Assembly (NCBI GenBank): GCA_900771995.1
Contig: CAAGQC010000032.1
Span: 1-34,315 of the forward strand
From: Lachnospiraceae bacterium
Lineage (GTDB): Bacteria > Bacillota > Clostridia > Lachnospirales > Lachnospiraceae
Reading direction: 5' to 3'
Length of the DNA: 34,315 bases
Shown one piece after another: positions 16,038 to 23,153 of this stretch (its first letter is position 1; every line of letters starts with the position of its first letter). The notes below the pieces were generated by a model. That model was not told where the DNA came from. It did not search any database and worked only from the letters and a program-made list of their open reading frames with translations. A program made the position numbers and the translations under genes.

Positions 16038-18128
16038 TTACTGCTGTGCTACATCCTTCATGGAGAAGCTGATTCTGCCCATCTTATCCTTACCCAGGCA
16101 TACTACAGTTACCACATCACCCAGAGTCAGGACATCTTCTACACGGTTGATTCTCTCCTTCGCGATCTTGGAAATGTGTACCATGCCTTCCTTACCGGGT
16201 GCGAACTCGATGAATGCACCGAACTCCTTGATGCTGACTACCTTACCCTTGAAAATCTGGCCCTCTTCGAAATCAGTGGTGATGATCTTCACCATCTCCA
16301 GAGCCTTATCCATCATTTCCTTGTCAGTACCGCAGATAGATACCTTACCGTCATCGGTGATATCGATCTTCACACCGGTACGGGCAATGATCTCGTTGAT
16401 AGTCTTACCACGCTGTCCTACTACATCACCGATTCTGTCAGGATCGATCTGAATGGAGATGATCTTGGGAGCGTACTTGCCAACCTCTGTTCTGGGAGCA
16501 GAGATGGCGGGCTTCATGCAGGTATCCATGATGAAGAGTCTTGCATCACGGCATCTTGCAATAGCGCCTTCTACGATAGGTCTGGTCAGACCGTGGATCT
16601 TAATATCCATCTGGATTGCGGTAATACCTTCGGTAGTACCGGTTACCTTAAAGTCCATATCTCCGAAGAAGTCTTCCAGTCCCTGGATATCGGTCAGCAG
16701 AACGAAATCATCATCGGTCTCACCGGTTACCAGACCACAGGAGATACCTGCTACCATCTTCTTGATGGGTACGCCTGCTGCCATCAGGGACATGCAGGAA
16801 GCACAGGTAGATGCCATGGAAGTGGATCCGTTGGATTCAAAGGTCTCAGATACGGTACGGATTGCATAAGGGAACTCGTCCTCACTGGGCAGTACGGGGA
16901 TCAGGGCTCTCTCAGCCAGAGCGCCGTGACCGATCTCACGTCTTCCAGGTCCGCGGGAAGGCTTAGTCTCACCTACGGAATAGGAAGGGAAGTTATAATG
17001 ATGCATATATCTCTTACTTACTTCGTTCTCATCCAGGCCGTCGATCTTCTGCTGCTCGGACAGAGGTGCCAGAGTACATACGTTACAGATCTGTGTCTGT
17101 CCACGGGTGAACATAGCGGAACCATGTACACGGGGGATGATATCCACCTCTGCTGCCAGAGGACGGATCTGGGTGATGGCACGTCCATCGGGACGCTTGT
17201 GATCCTTCAGGATCATCTTACGAACGGTCTTCTTCTCATACTGGTATACTGCCTCACCCAAGATAGCCAGCCACTCTTCGTTCTCAGCGAAAGCCTCGGT
17301 CAGCTTGTCGGTGATCACGCGGATATTCTCCTCACGGGTCTGCTTGTCATCGGTAAATACAGCTTCTTCCATCTCTGCGGGAGATACGATCTCCTTCATA
17401 GCCTCGAACATTTCAGCGGGCACTGCACAGCTGGTGTACTCGTGCTTCTTCTTGCCTGCTTCCGCTACGATCTTGTCGATGAAAGCAATGATGGTCTGGT
17501 TCACTTCGTGAGCCTTGTAGATTGCTTCGATCATGGTCGCTTCGGGAATCTCGTTGGCTCCTGCCTCGATCATGATTACTTTCTCTCTGGTAGAAGCAAC
17601 GGTCAGGTTCAGATCCCCCTTCTTCCACTGCTCCTGGCTGGGGTTGATAACGAATTCGCCATCGATCATGCCTACCTGGGTCATAGCGCAGGGGCCATCG
17701 AAAGGAATATCGGAAATGCAGGTAGCGATAGCTGCACCGATCATGGCTACCAGCTCCGGACGACACTCGGGATCCACGCTCATTACCATGTTGTTCAGGG
17801 TTACGTCATTGCGGTAATCCTTGGGGAACAGGGGACGCATGGGTCTGTCGATGACACGGCTGGTCAGAATAGCGTTCTCGCTGGCCTTGCCTTCTCTCTT
17901 GTTGAAACCGCCGGGGATCTTACCCACAGCGTACATTTTCTCTTCGTACTCTACACTCAGAGGGAAGAAATCGATACCGTCTCTGGGCTTCTCGGAAGCG
18001 GTTGCGGTACAGAGAACAGTGGTATCACCATAGTGCATGAATGCACATCCGTTTGCCTGCTTACCTACACGGTTGATATCAACCACCAGAGGTCTGCCTG
18101 CAAGATCCATCTTGTAACTTTGATACAT
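16038..18128 (-). CDS. pnp: Polyribonucleotide nucleotidyltransferase (PNPase)
   Basis: PNPase degrades RNA 3'-5' by phosphorolysis and is a core part of RNA turnover. The 696-residue product has two RNase PH-like domains (first: GDTTVLCTATASEKPRDGIDFF; second: RPDGRAITQIRPL, RGQTQICNVCTLAPL, ESNGSTSMASTCASC), an intervening helical domain, a KH domain (VVGQRGKTINEIIARTGVKIDI) and a C-terminal S1 domain (GKVVSIKEFGAFIEFAPGKEGMVHIS). Length and order are typical. The start has a strong site, GGAGGAATTT before ATG. It follows rpsO as in most bacteria, but after 281 bases of structured leader rather than directly. Confidence 0.98.
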   Translation of the reverse strand: MYQSYKMDLAGRPLVVDINRVGKQANGCAFMHYGDTTVLCTATASEKPRDGIDFFPLSVEYEEKMYAVGKIPGGFNKREGKASENAILTSRVIDRPMRPLFPKDYRNDVTLNNMVMSVDPECRPELVAMIGAAIATCISDIPFDGPCAMTQVGMIDGEFVINPSQEQWKKGDLNLTVASTREKVIMIEAGANEIPEATMIEAIYKAHEVNQTIIAFIDKIVAEAGKKKHEYTSCAVPAEMFEAMKEIVSPAEMEEAVFTDDKQTREENIRVITDKLTEAFAENEEWLAILGEAVYQYEKKTVRKMILKDHKRPDGRAITQIRPLAAEVDIIPRVHGSAMFTRGQTQICNVCTLAPLSEQQKIDGLDENEVSKRYMHHYNFPSYSVGETKPSRGPGRREIGHGALAERALIPVLPSEDEFPYAIRTVSETFESNGSTSMASTCASCMSLMAAGVPIKKMVAGISCGLVTGETDDDFVLLTDIQGLEDFFGDMDFKVTGTTEGITAIQMDIKIHGLTRPIVEGAIARCRDARLFIMDTCMKPAISAPRTEVGKYAPKIISIQIDPDRIGDVVGQRGKTINEIIARTGVKIDITDDGKVSICGTDKEMMDKALEMVKIITTDFEEGQIFKGKVVSIKEFGAFIEFAPGKEGMVHISKIAKERINRVEDVLTLGDVVTVVCLGKDKMGRISFSMKDVAQQ

Positions 18129-18340
18129 AAATTCCTCCTATCCATCGTACTGTGACGGTTATCTTTGGTGCCACGTTACGATATAAATTAATATTCTACG
18201 GGTTGGAGGATTACCGAAACTACTGAAAAATCCATGTTGCCCTGCATGCACAACACAACCTTTTCAGCGGTCTCGGGGCTCGCTTCCATCCCGGTGTTAC
18301 CTTGTAGCCGCCAATAATAGAAACAGAAATTACGGCGTCT
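18129..18340 (-). promoter_or_regulatory. Structured 5' leader of pnp, no gene assigned
   Basis: The 281-base gap between rpsO and pnp is rich in possible stems on the minus strand. One is CTGAAAA (about 18270-18264) with TTTTCAG (about 18228-18222), enclosing TGTTG/CAACA and the palindrome TGCATGCA. Another is GGATT with AATCC around 18232-18207. Upstream, GCGG...CCGC at about 18311-18267 encloses GGT/ACC and CGGG/CCCG. A weak promoter-like pair (TAGACG, 16 bases, TATTAT) precedes it near 18318-18345. An unsupported 33-codon ATG frame also runs from 18289 to 18188. pnp is autoregulated through its leader in other bacteria, but I do not recognise a known RNA family here. Confidence 0.45.
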
Positions 18341-18359
18341 ATGCATTGAATGAGAAACA

Positions 18360-18398
18360 AGAGAAGCGGAGCGCCGATGTAATCGGCAGACCCCGCTC
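18360..18398 (-). terminator. Hairpin after rpsO, weak terminator or attenuator
   Basis: On the minus strand AGCGG pairs with CCGCT, and GCCGAT pairs with ATCGGC around a TAC loop, with an internal loop between the two helices. The sequence after it is pyrimidine-rich (TTCTCTTGTTTCT) but has no clean T-run. It probably reduces rather than stops read-through from rpsO into pnp. Confidence 0.5.
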
Positions 18399-18409
18399 AC
18401 CAGTCAGCA

Positions 18410-18676
18410 TTATTTTCTTAAGCCAAGCTTCTCGATTAATGCACGATATCTCTCGATATCCTTCTTCTTCAGGTACTCCAGAAGACCACGTCTCTGACCT
18501 ACCATCTTCAGCATACCACGACGAGAATGATGATCCTTGGGGTTCTCCTTCAGATGCTCGGTAAGCTCCTGGATTCTTGCGGTCAGGACTGCTACCTGTA
18601 CCTCAGGTGAACCAGTGTCACCAGGGGTTCTTGCGTACTCGTTCATGATGGCTGTTTTCTTTTCCTTAGAAATCAT
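18410..18676 (-). CDS. rpsO: Small ribosomal subunit protein uS15
   Basis: uS15 binds 16S rRNA early in 30S assembly. The 88-residue product shows the whole family pattern: NEYARTPGDTGSPEVQVAVL, HLKENPKDHHSRRGML, VGQRRGLLEYLKKKD, RYRALIEKLGLRK. The ATG is preceded by AGGAGGAAAAAG. A promoter is seen at 18765-18793 and pnp follows, the common rpsO-pnp order. The initial ATG of the product lies in a typical context. Confidence 0.97.
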   Translation of the reverse strand: MISKEKKTAIMNEYARTPGDTGSPEVQVAVLTARIQELTEHLKENPKDHHSRRGMLKMVGQRRGLLEYLKKKDIERYRALIEKLGLRK

Positions 18677-18758
18677 TTCTTTTTCCTCCTGTTTTTTAAA
18701 CGCCGGATACCAAGACTAAGGTCGGAGTGTCCGTAATCTGAGCATCGGCTAATCATAC
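18677..18758 (-). promoter_or_regulatory. rpsO leader with possible autoregulatory structure
   Basis: From the predicted start of transcription near 18758 to the ATG there are about 80 bases. GCCG (near 18742-18739) can pair with CGGC (near 18702-18699), enclosing short GC-rich segments, just upstream of the AGGAGG site. uS15 is known to repress its own mRNA in several bacteria through different leader folds. I infer that this may be one, without recognising a described class. Confidence 0.4.
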
Positions 18759-18764
18759 TGTTTC

Positions 18765-18793
18765 AATATACCATAGATTTTATGGATTGTAAA
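18765..18793 (-). promoter_or_regulatory. Predicted sigma-A promoter for rpsO
   Basis: On the minus strand TTTACA (18793-18788), a 17-base spacer and TATATT (18770-18765), about 90 bases upstream of the rpsO start. Confidence 0.7.
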
Positions 18794-18801
18794 TATATTT
18801 T

Positions 18802-20721
18802 TTATTTTCTTACGGCCCGTTTCTGGACTTTCTCTTCGTACATCCGGCTGTCCGCAATTTTCACGTAATCTGCAAAGGTCTGCTCGGATTCCGGATCCGT
18901 CACCACGGTTCCGATACTCATGGATAACGGGAACGGAAGCTTCTGAGCCTTTCCCTCTGCCTCCAGGGTTCTGCGGATGCGCAGCACCAGATCTCTGGAG
19001 ATTTCATCGGACTGGTAGGTCTGGATCAGAACGAACTCGTCACCGCCGGTTCTGGCCGGTACGGCATCCCGGCTGCTGCACTGCATCAGGGCTCTGGCCG
19101 CCGCACAGATGGCCATATCCCCATACTCATGTCCAAAGGTATCATTAATATACTTCAGACGGTCCAGATCCACGAACAGGATCAACAGCTTGCGGTTATT
19201 CAATCTGGAGATCCGGAAGGACTCCTCTCCCAGCTGCTGGTAGCCCATGCGGTTATACATACCGGTCAGGGTATCCATGATATACAACGAGGACAGCTTC
19301 CGGTTCATATAGGCCAGCATTTCTTTTTTATGAAGATTCTCCATGGAGCGGGTCAGCGCATTCATGATCTGGAACAGATATTGCTTTTCCATCAGATATA
19401 CGGCATTGCGGATGACCACATAGCCCACGGTACGCTCTCCGAAATGCAGCGGCAGGAACAGAAAATCCTGTCCCGGCTTCGGATAATCAAAAGTCGGAAA
19501 GATTCCATCCACTTCCTGTCTGTCCAGATCCAGTCTCTGGTCTCTCTCGTAGGCAAAGGTCATCTGCATCTGTCTCGGATAACCGTGCAGGGAGAAGCCT
19601 TCGTCGGAAGGGGTGGCATCCAGATGGGTGCTCTTCTCCGCCTCTTTTTTGTAAGCGTTGAGGTGTTCGTCCAGTACCAGATACATGGCATCGCATTTCA
19701 GGGAAGGAATACACTGGGGAATGCAATACATCATTTCCTCCACCGTATTACACTGCATCATCTCTGCCTCCATGGACAGGACTTCCTCGTCGAATTCCTC
19801 GCTTTCCACGCTGTACATGATCTGATTCTTCAGATGGGCTCTGGCATCTCTGCTGCTTCCTTTGCCGCAGCCACAGCTCTCCTGCCACAGCATCTCCGTG
19901 TTGGTAAAATTGTATCTGGGGACACTCTCACCCGCCCAGATCTTCAGTAGGATATCCATTCCCCTGTAAGCGGCTTCCTCCCGGATATGTCCCACTGTGG
20001 TAATGCTGGGGGTGTAGAACCCCGCCTTGTCAAAATTGTCAAAGCCCGTGATCTGGAAATCCTTCGGCGCCGAGAATCCCATCTGGGCTGCCGCTTCGCA
20101 TACCGCTACCGCCACATTATCGTTGATACAGATAATGGCATCCGGCAGTTCTTTGTGCACATCCCACAGATGCCGGTAGCCTTCCAGACCACTCTTGTAA
20201 TCGAAGGAACCGTACCAGATATCCTCCTTGTCTATCTTGATCTTGTGTTCTCTGGCATAATCCAGCATTCCCTGCAGACGGCAGCTGCTCTCATAGTTGT
20301 TGGAACCCACCAGCAGCCAGAACTTCTTACAGTCATGTACTTCATGCAGGTGCGCGATCACCTGCTTCATGGCCGAGTAATTGTCGATTCCCACATAATA
20401 GAAATCTTCCAGTTCATTGGCAATGGAGACCACCGGAAGGTGGGACTGCTTTGCCTTATGGATCACTTCCGCCAGCACCGCCGGGGAGCTGATATTATTC
20501 AGTTCCAGGATGATACCGTCGAATTCCGACAGATCCGGCAGGTTGAAAATATTGTATTCCGCCCTGTTGTACCCGGCATCCCTGCTCCAGTTACCGGTAC
20601 TGTTGAAAATGTATAGATTGACATCCTCGTTCGTCTCTTTTATTCTCTGTAAAATACCGGCCGGCCAGGCATAGGTAAACAACCGTCTCCAGCCGTCGGT
20701 GATCAAAGCTACTTTGCGCAT
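18802..20721 (-). CDS. Cytosolic periplasmic-binding-protein-like sensor fused to a GGDEF diguanylate cyclase
   Basis: The product (639 residues from ATG 20721) joins a LacI-type sugar-binding fold to a cyclic di-GMP synthase domain. Residues about 1-285 look like the effector-binding part of LacI regulators (VALITDGWRRLFTYAW; GIILELNNISSPAVLAEVI; DAIICINDNVAVAVCEAAAQMG; ITGFDNFDKAGFYTPSITTV) but lack the helix-turn-helix. A middle region (about 310-460) resembles a GAF-like sensor. The C-terminal domain has DTLTGMYNRMG, FVDLDRLKYINDTFGHEYGD and GGDEF at residues 559-563. The inhibitory RxxD site before GGDEF is not conserved (SRDA). There is no signal peptide or membrane segment, so it should sense a cytoplasmic ligand. 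The start is the least certain part; the frame is open to 20802. Confidence 0.85.
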   Translation of the reverse strand: MRKVALITDGWRRLFTYAWPAGILQRIKETNEDVNLYIFNSTGNWSRDAGYNRAEYNIFNLPDLSEFDGIILELNNISSPAVLAEVIHKAKQSHLPVVSIANELEDFYYVGIDNYSAMKQVIAHLHEVHDCKKFWLLVGSNNYESSCRLQGMLDYAREHKIKIDKEDIWYGSFDYKSGLEGYRHLWDVHKELPDAIICINDNVAVAVCEAAAQMGFSAPKDFQITGFDNFDKAGFYTPSITTVGHIREEAAYRGMDILLKIWAGESVPRYNFTNTEMLWQESCGCGKGSSRDARAHLKNQIMYSVESEEFDEEVLSMEAEMMQCNTVEEMMYCIPQCIPSLKCDAMYLVLDEHLNAYKKEAEKSTHLDATPSDEGFSLHGYPRQMQMTFAYERDQRLDLDRQEVDGIFPTFDYPKPGQDFLFLPLHFGERTVGYVVIRNAVYLMEKQYLFQIMNALTRSMENLHKKEMLAYMNRKLSSLYIMDTLTGMYNRMGYQQLGEESFRISRLNNRKLLILFVDLDRLKYINDTFGHEYGDMAICAAARALMQCSSRDAVPARTGGDEFVLIQTYQSDEISRDLVLRIRRTLEAEGKAQKLPFPLSMSIGTVVTDPESEQTFADYVKIADSRMYEEKVQKRAVRK

Positions 20722-20778
20722 GTTCCTCACCCAATCTCTGTACAAATCAAATCCCCTCATCATCCTGCCAAGGATAGA

Positions 20779-20792
20779 TTTTGTATACAAAA
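20779..20792. promoter_or_regulatory. Perfect 14-base palindrome at the start of the GGDEF gene, candidate operator
   Basis: TTTTGTATACAAAA is fully symmetric and directly abuts the predicted -10 box of the GGDEF gene, so it would cover the transcription start. This is a classical position for a repressor site. The regulator is unknown. Confidence 0.5.
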
Positions 20793-20821
20793 ATAGTATC
20801 ATACTTCCCCGGGAAACGCAA
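20793..20821 (-). promoter_or_regulatory. Predicted promoter for the GGDEF gene
   Basis: On the minus strand TTGCGT (20821-20816), a 17-base spacer and TACTAT (20798-20793). The -35 is weak, which fits a regulated promoter. Confidence 0.45.
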
Positions 20822-20850
20822 TGTAAAAGCGATCACCGGAATGCAATAAA

Positions 20851-20883
20851 GGCATTGCTCCAAAGCTGTCCGGAAGCAATGCC
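20851..20883 (-). terminator. Terminator after the NlpC/P60 gene
   Basis: GGCATTGCT (20851-20859) and AGCAATGCC (20875-20883) form a perfect 9-base stem with a 15-base loop. On the minus strand it is followed by TTTATT; on the plus strand the T-run comes only after a gap. It lies about 50 bases past the stop. Confidence 0.65.
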
Positions 20884-20935
20884 TTCTCATTTTTATTCTG
20901 TTTCTTATTCTGTTTCCTGTTCCGCCCGTTCAGGA

Positions 20936-21979
20936 TCAGTCATGAATGACGCGAACGCACTTTATAGGGGTACGATACTTATAGCTGCTGATCTTGATAC
21001 CGGTCTTCGGGCTGCTGGCATGAATAACCTGTCCGCCACCGATATAGATAGCCACGTGATTGATATTGCCCTTGCCGTTACCATAGAATACCAGATCGCC
21101 GGGTTTTAACTCGGATGCACTGATCTTGGTCCCCTCGTTGGCCTGTGCTCTGGAGGAATGGCTCAGGGTAATGCCATATTTCTTGAATACGCTGAGTACG
21201 AAGCCGGAGCAGTCCGCACCCTTGGTAAGGCTGGTGCCTCCCCATACATACGGGTTACCCACGAACTGTTTTGCATACTCTACCAGGTCTACGCGGACAT
21301 CGGATACCCCCTGTCCGTAGAGAAGTTCCGTCATGGTGATGGCGGTATCCAGCTTTTCTTCCACGGTGACATAGTCCTGGGATACATAAGCGTCTTCCCC
21401 GTCAATGGAGATCTTCACCCAGCCGTCGGAGCCGGTCTCCACATATTCCATCTCTTCTCCCTGTCCCACCTGGGTCACGATCTCACTGGTGGTATTGGGC
21501 TCCTGGCGCACATTCAGGCCATCGGTATTGGCAATCGCCACCGTGTGTACCAGTTCCATGGCACGGATTCTGGCTTCCGGTCCAGTCAGCAGGAAATCCT
21601 TGCTGACATAGCCTTCCACTTCACCGGATTTAATATGGGACCAGCCGTCTGTGGTCTCGATCACTTCACAGGCTGCATCCTTCGGAAGCTTTCCTGCCAG
21701 TTTCCCGTCTGTGGAGGGTACGGCTCTCACGTTCAGATTCCCGGATTCCACATTGGCCACGCCGATATTGGTATAGCCCCAGGAAGCTCCCTGAGCATCC
21801 TGTGCGATCTGGATATACTCCTCCAGGGAACGCTCCGTCTCCAGAACGGAAGCCACACCTCCGGAGGCCATCAGGACACTGTTCTCCGCAGCGGATGCGG
21901 AAAGCGGTGTCGCCAGCACACACAATGCCAGTCCGGCAACTACGATCTTTACTTGTTTCTCTCTTGTATGTTTTATCAT
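20936..21979 (-). CDS. Secreted cell-wall hydrolase: two SH3b domains plus NlpC/P60 endopeptidase
   Basis: NlpC/P60 enzymes cut the D-gamma-glutamyl-diaminopimelate (or related) bond of peptidoglycan stem peptides and act outside the cell. The 347-residue product has a signal peptide (IVVAGLALCVLATPLSASA, cleavage near residue 30). Bacterial SH3 domains follow at about 65-125 (VESGNLNVRAVPSTDGKLAGKL) and 145-200 (ANTDGLNVRQEPNTTSEIVTQV). The C-terminal NlpC/P60 domain has the catalytic Cys in GGTSLTKGADCSGFVLSVF, the His in NINHVAIYIGGG and a third polar residue in HASS. It is a single-gene unit with a consensus promoter and a WalR-type array in its leader, which points to control by the essential cell-wall two-component system WalRK (inferred). 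Confidence 0.93.
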   Translation of the reverse strand: MIKHTREKQVKIVVAGLALCVLATPLSASAAENSVLMASGGVASVLETERSLEEYIQIAQDAQGASWGYTNIGVANVESGNLNVRAVPSTDGKLAGKLPKDAACEVIETTDGWSHIKSGEVEGYVSKDFLLTGPEARIRAMELVHTVAIANTDGLNVRQEPNTTSEIVTQVGQGEEMEYVETGSDGWVKISIDGEDAYVSQDYVTVEEKLDTAITMTELLYGQGVSDVRVDLVEYAKQFVGNPYVWGGTSLTKGADCSGFVLSVFKKYGITLSHSSRAQANEGTKISASELKPGDLVFYGNGKGNINHVAIYIGGGQVIHASSPKTGIKISSYKYRTPIKCVRVIHD

Positions 21980-21998
21980 AAATTCTCTTTAAAATCCC

Positions 21999-22026
21999 TT
22001 TACAAATATATTACAGAATTGTTACA
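21999..22026 (-). promoter_or_regulatory. Three phased WalR-type hexamers in the NlpC/P60 leader
   Basis: Reading on the minus strand, TGTAAC (22026-22021), TGTAAT (22015-22010) and TGTAAA (22004-21999) follow one another with exactly five bases between them. The known WalR (YycF) box is two TGTWAH hexamers separated by five bases, so this is one box extended to three half-sites with an 11-base period. The array begins about 12 bases downstream of the -10 box, at the transcription start, a position more usual for repression. Confidence 0.7.
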
Positions 22027-22037
22027 TCACAAATCTG

Positions 22038-22066
22038 ATTATACCTGTCCATCAAGGTTCTGTCAA
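22038..22066 (-). promoter_or_regulatory. Consensus sigma-A promoter of the NlpC/P60 gene
   Basis: On the minus strand TTGACA (22066-22061), a 17-base spacer and TATAAT (22043-22038): a perfect match to consensus. The predicted start of transcription is near 22031, about 50 bases before the ATG. Confidence 0.85.
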
Positions 22067-22120
22067 CCCATGGAAAATTTTTCCATCATCCCACTGTCAG
22101 CCCTTCTTCTCCGCACCGTC

Positions 22121-22164
22121 AGAACCGGCATATGAGGGTCTGTCTGCCCCCATATGCCGGTTCT
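22121..22164. terminator. Strong hairpin after the TPM-domain gene
   Basis: AGAACCGGCATATG (22121-22134) and CATATGCCGGTTCT (22151-22164) form a perfect 14-base stem, extended by GGG/CCC towards the loop. It lies about 30 bases after the stop of the TPM gene and upstream of the NlpC/P60 promoter. No T-run follows on the minus strand, so it may act as a 3' end stabiliser or a poor terminator. Confidence 0.6.
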
Positions 22165-22193
22165 GGTTATTCTATGAATAAAAACTTGCTTAT

Positions 22194-23126
22194 TTATCTT
22201 CTGTGTCCACCGCCGCCATGGCTGACGCCACTGCTGCTGTGATGGCTTCCGCCGTGGCCGCCGCTGTGGTGGCTGCTGCTTCCGCCGCTGCTACTGCTGG
22301 TCTCGATCCTGCGGGTGACCACATTCTTACGCAGATACTGGTCTCTGGTGTTGTTGATCTTCGGCTTTTTGCCGTCGAGATACTGATTGACGGTAGTAGT
22401 GTCTTTTGCCTTGCTCTGATGCAGGTTCACTGCGGCATAGATCAGTGCAACGACAAGACCTGTCAGGATCCAGGGAGAAAAGGTCATGGGCATGCCTTCC
22501 TTGCTCTCTTCCATGGTCCTAGTCACATAACTGATGCAATTCCTATATGCCTTGTAGGGACTTTCGTCTATGTAATCATCCACTGCATACAGCGCTTGGT
22601 CGATCTCGTAATCTCCGAAATAATCATAGACACTTCCGCAGGTAGACAGCCAGCTCCCCTTCTGTCCTTCATAGGAATTGTCCAGCAACAGAACACCGTT
22701 GCCGTGTACCTTGTTATAGCCGAAATTATTGTAATCATAGAAATTATCCGCCAGATCTCTCATGGCTGTACTCCAGTCGGTGCTGCCGACTTCCTTCGCA
22801 TGGAATGCCTCCGCCAGATCCGGATCCTGCAGATCATACTCTACAGATTCGGAGATCGTCACGATCACGATATCCGCCTGGATCTTCTCCTCACACTCTG
22901 CTATATATTCCCGCAGACTCTGCTCTTCTTCGTCCGTCAGCATATCCGCATAGTCAAACACACGCTCCGTGGGATCCTGACTGTTGCCACGGACGGTCTT
23001 CGGGGTAAGCATATGAGCAACTGCCGCTCCGATGGTGATCACTGCCAGAATGCCGGCAATAATGAACCATACCTTAAAATATTTGAAGTACTGTCTCAGT
23101 GCTTCTCTCTTGATATCTTTTTCCAT
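22194..23126 (-). CDS. TPM-domain membrane protein with His/Gly/Ser-rich tail
   Basis: The 310-residue product has a membrane helix at about residues 17-38 (WFIIAGILAVITIGAAVAHM), a TPM domain (about 50-170: VFDYADMLTDEEEQSLREYI; IVIVTISESVEYDLQDPDLA; GVLLLDNS), a second helix near 217-236 (WILTGLVVALIYAAVNL) and a low-complexity tail of Ser, Gly and His (residues about 283-310). TPM proteins (Psb32/YgcG type) occur in photosystem repair and in uncharacterised bacterial membrane proteins; some have phosphatase activity. The His-rich tail could bind metal. The gene starts 27 bases after the zinc-ribbon gene stop, with AAGGA upstream, so the two are probably co-transcribed. Function is not known. 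Confidence 0.8.
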   Translation of the reverse strand: MEKDIKREALRQYFKYFKVWFIIAGILAVITIGAAVAHMLTPKTVRGNSQDPTERVFDYADMLTDEEEQSLREYIAECEEKIQADIVIVTISESVEYDLQDPDLAEAFHAKEVGSTDWSTAMRDLADNFYDYNNFGYNKVHGNGVLLLDNSYEGQKGSWLSTCGSVYDYFGDYEIDQALYAVDDYIDESPYKAYRNCISYVTRTMEESKEGMPMTFSPWILTGLVVALIYAAVNLHQSKAKDTTTVNQYLDGKKPKINNTRDQYLRKNVVTRRIETSSSSGGSSSHHSGGHGGSHHSSSGVSHGGGGHRR

Positions 23127-23153
23127 TGTCCCGTTATCCTTCCCTCATAATCT

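Noticed and set aside
15816..18155. A 779-codon open frame on the plus strand.
   Set aside because: It lies antisense to pnp, whose product is unmistakable. The translated sequence has no recognisable domain, and the frame is open only because of the codon bias of pnp.
18188..18400. A 70-codon frame between rpsO and pnp starting with GTG.
   Set aside because: No ribosome-binding site at the GTG, first half overlaps the rpsO hairpin, and the region is better explained as structured leader.
21158..22135. Long plus-strand open frame opposite the NlpC/P60 gene.
   Set aside because: Antisense shadow of a gene with clear domains and a consensus promoter; no ribosome-binding site or family features.
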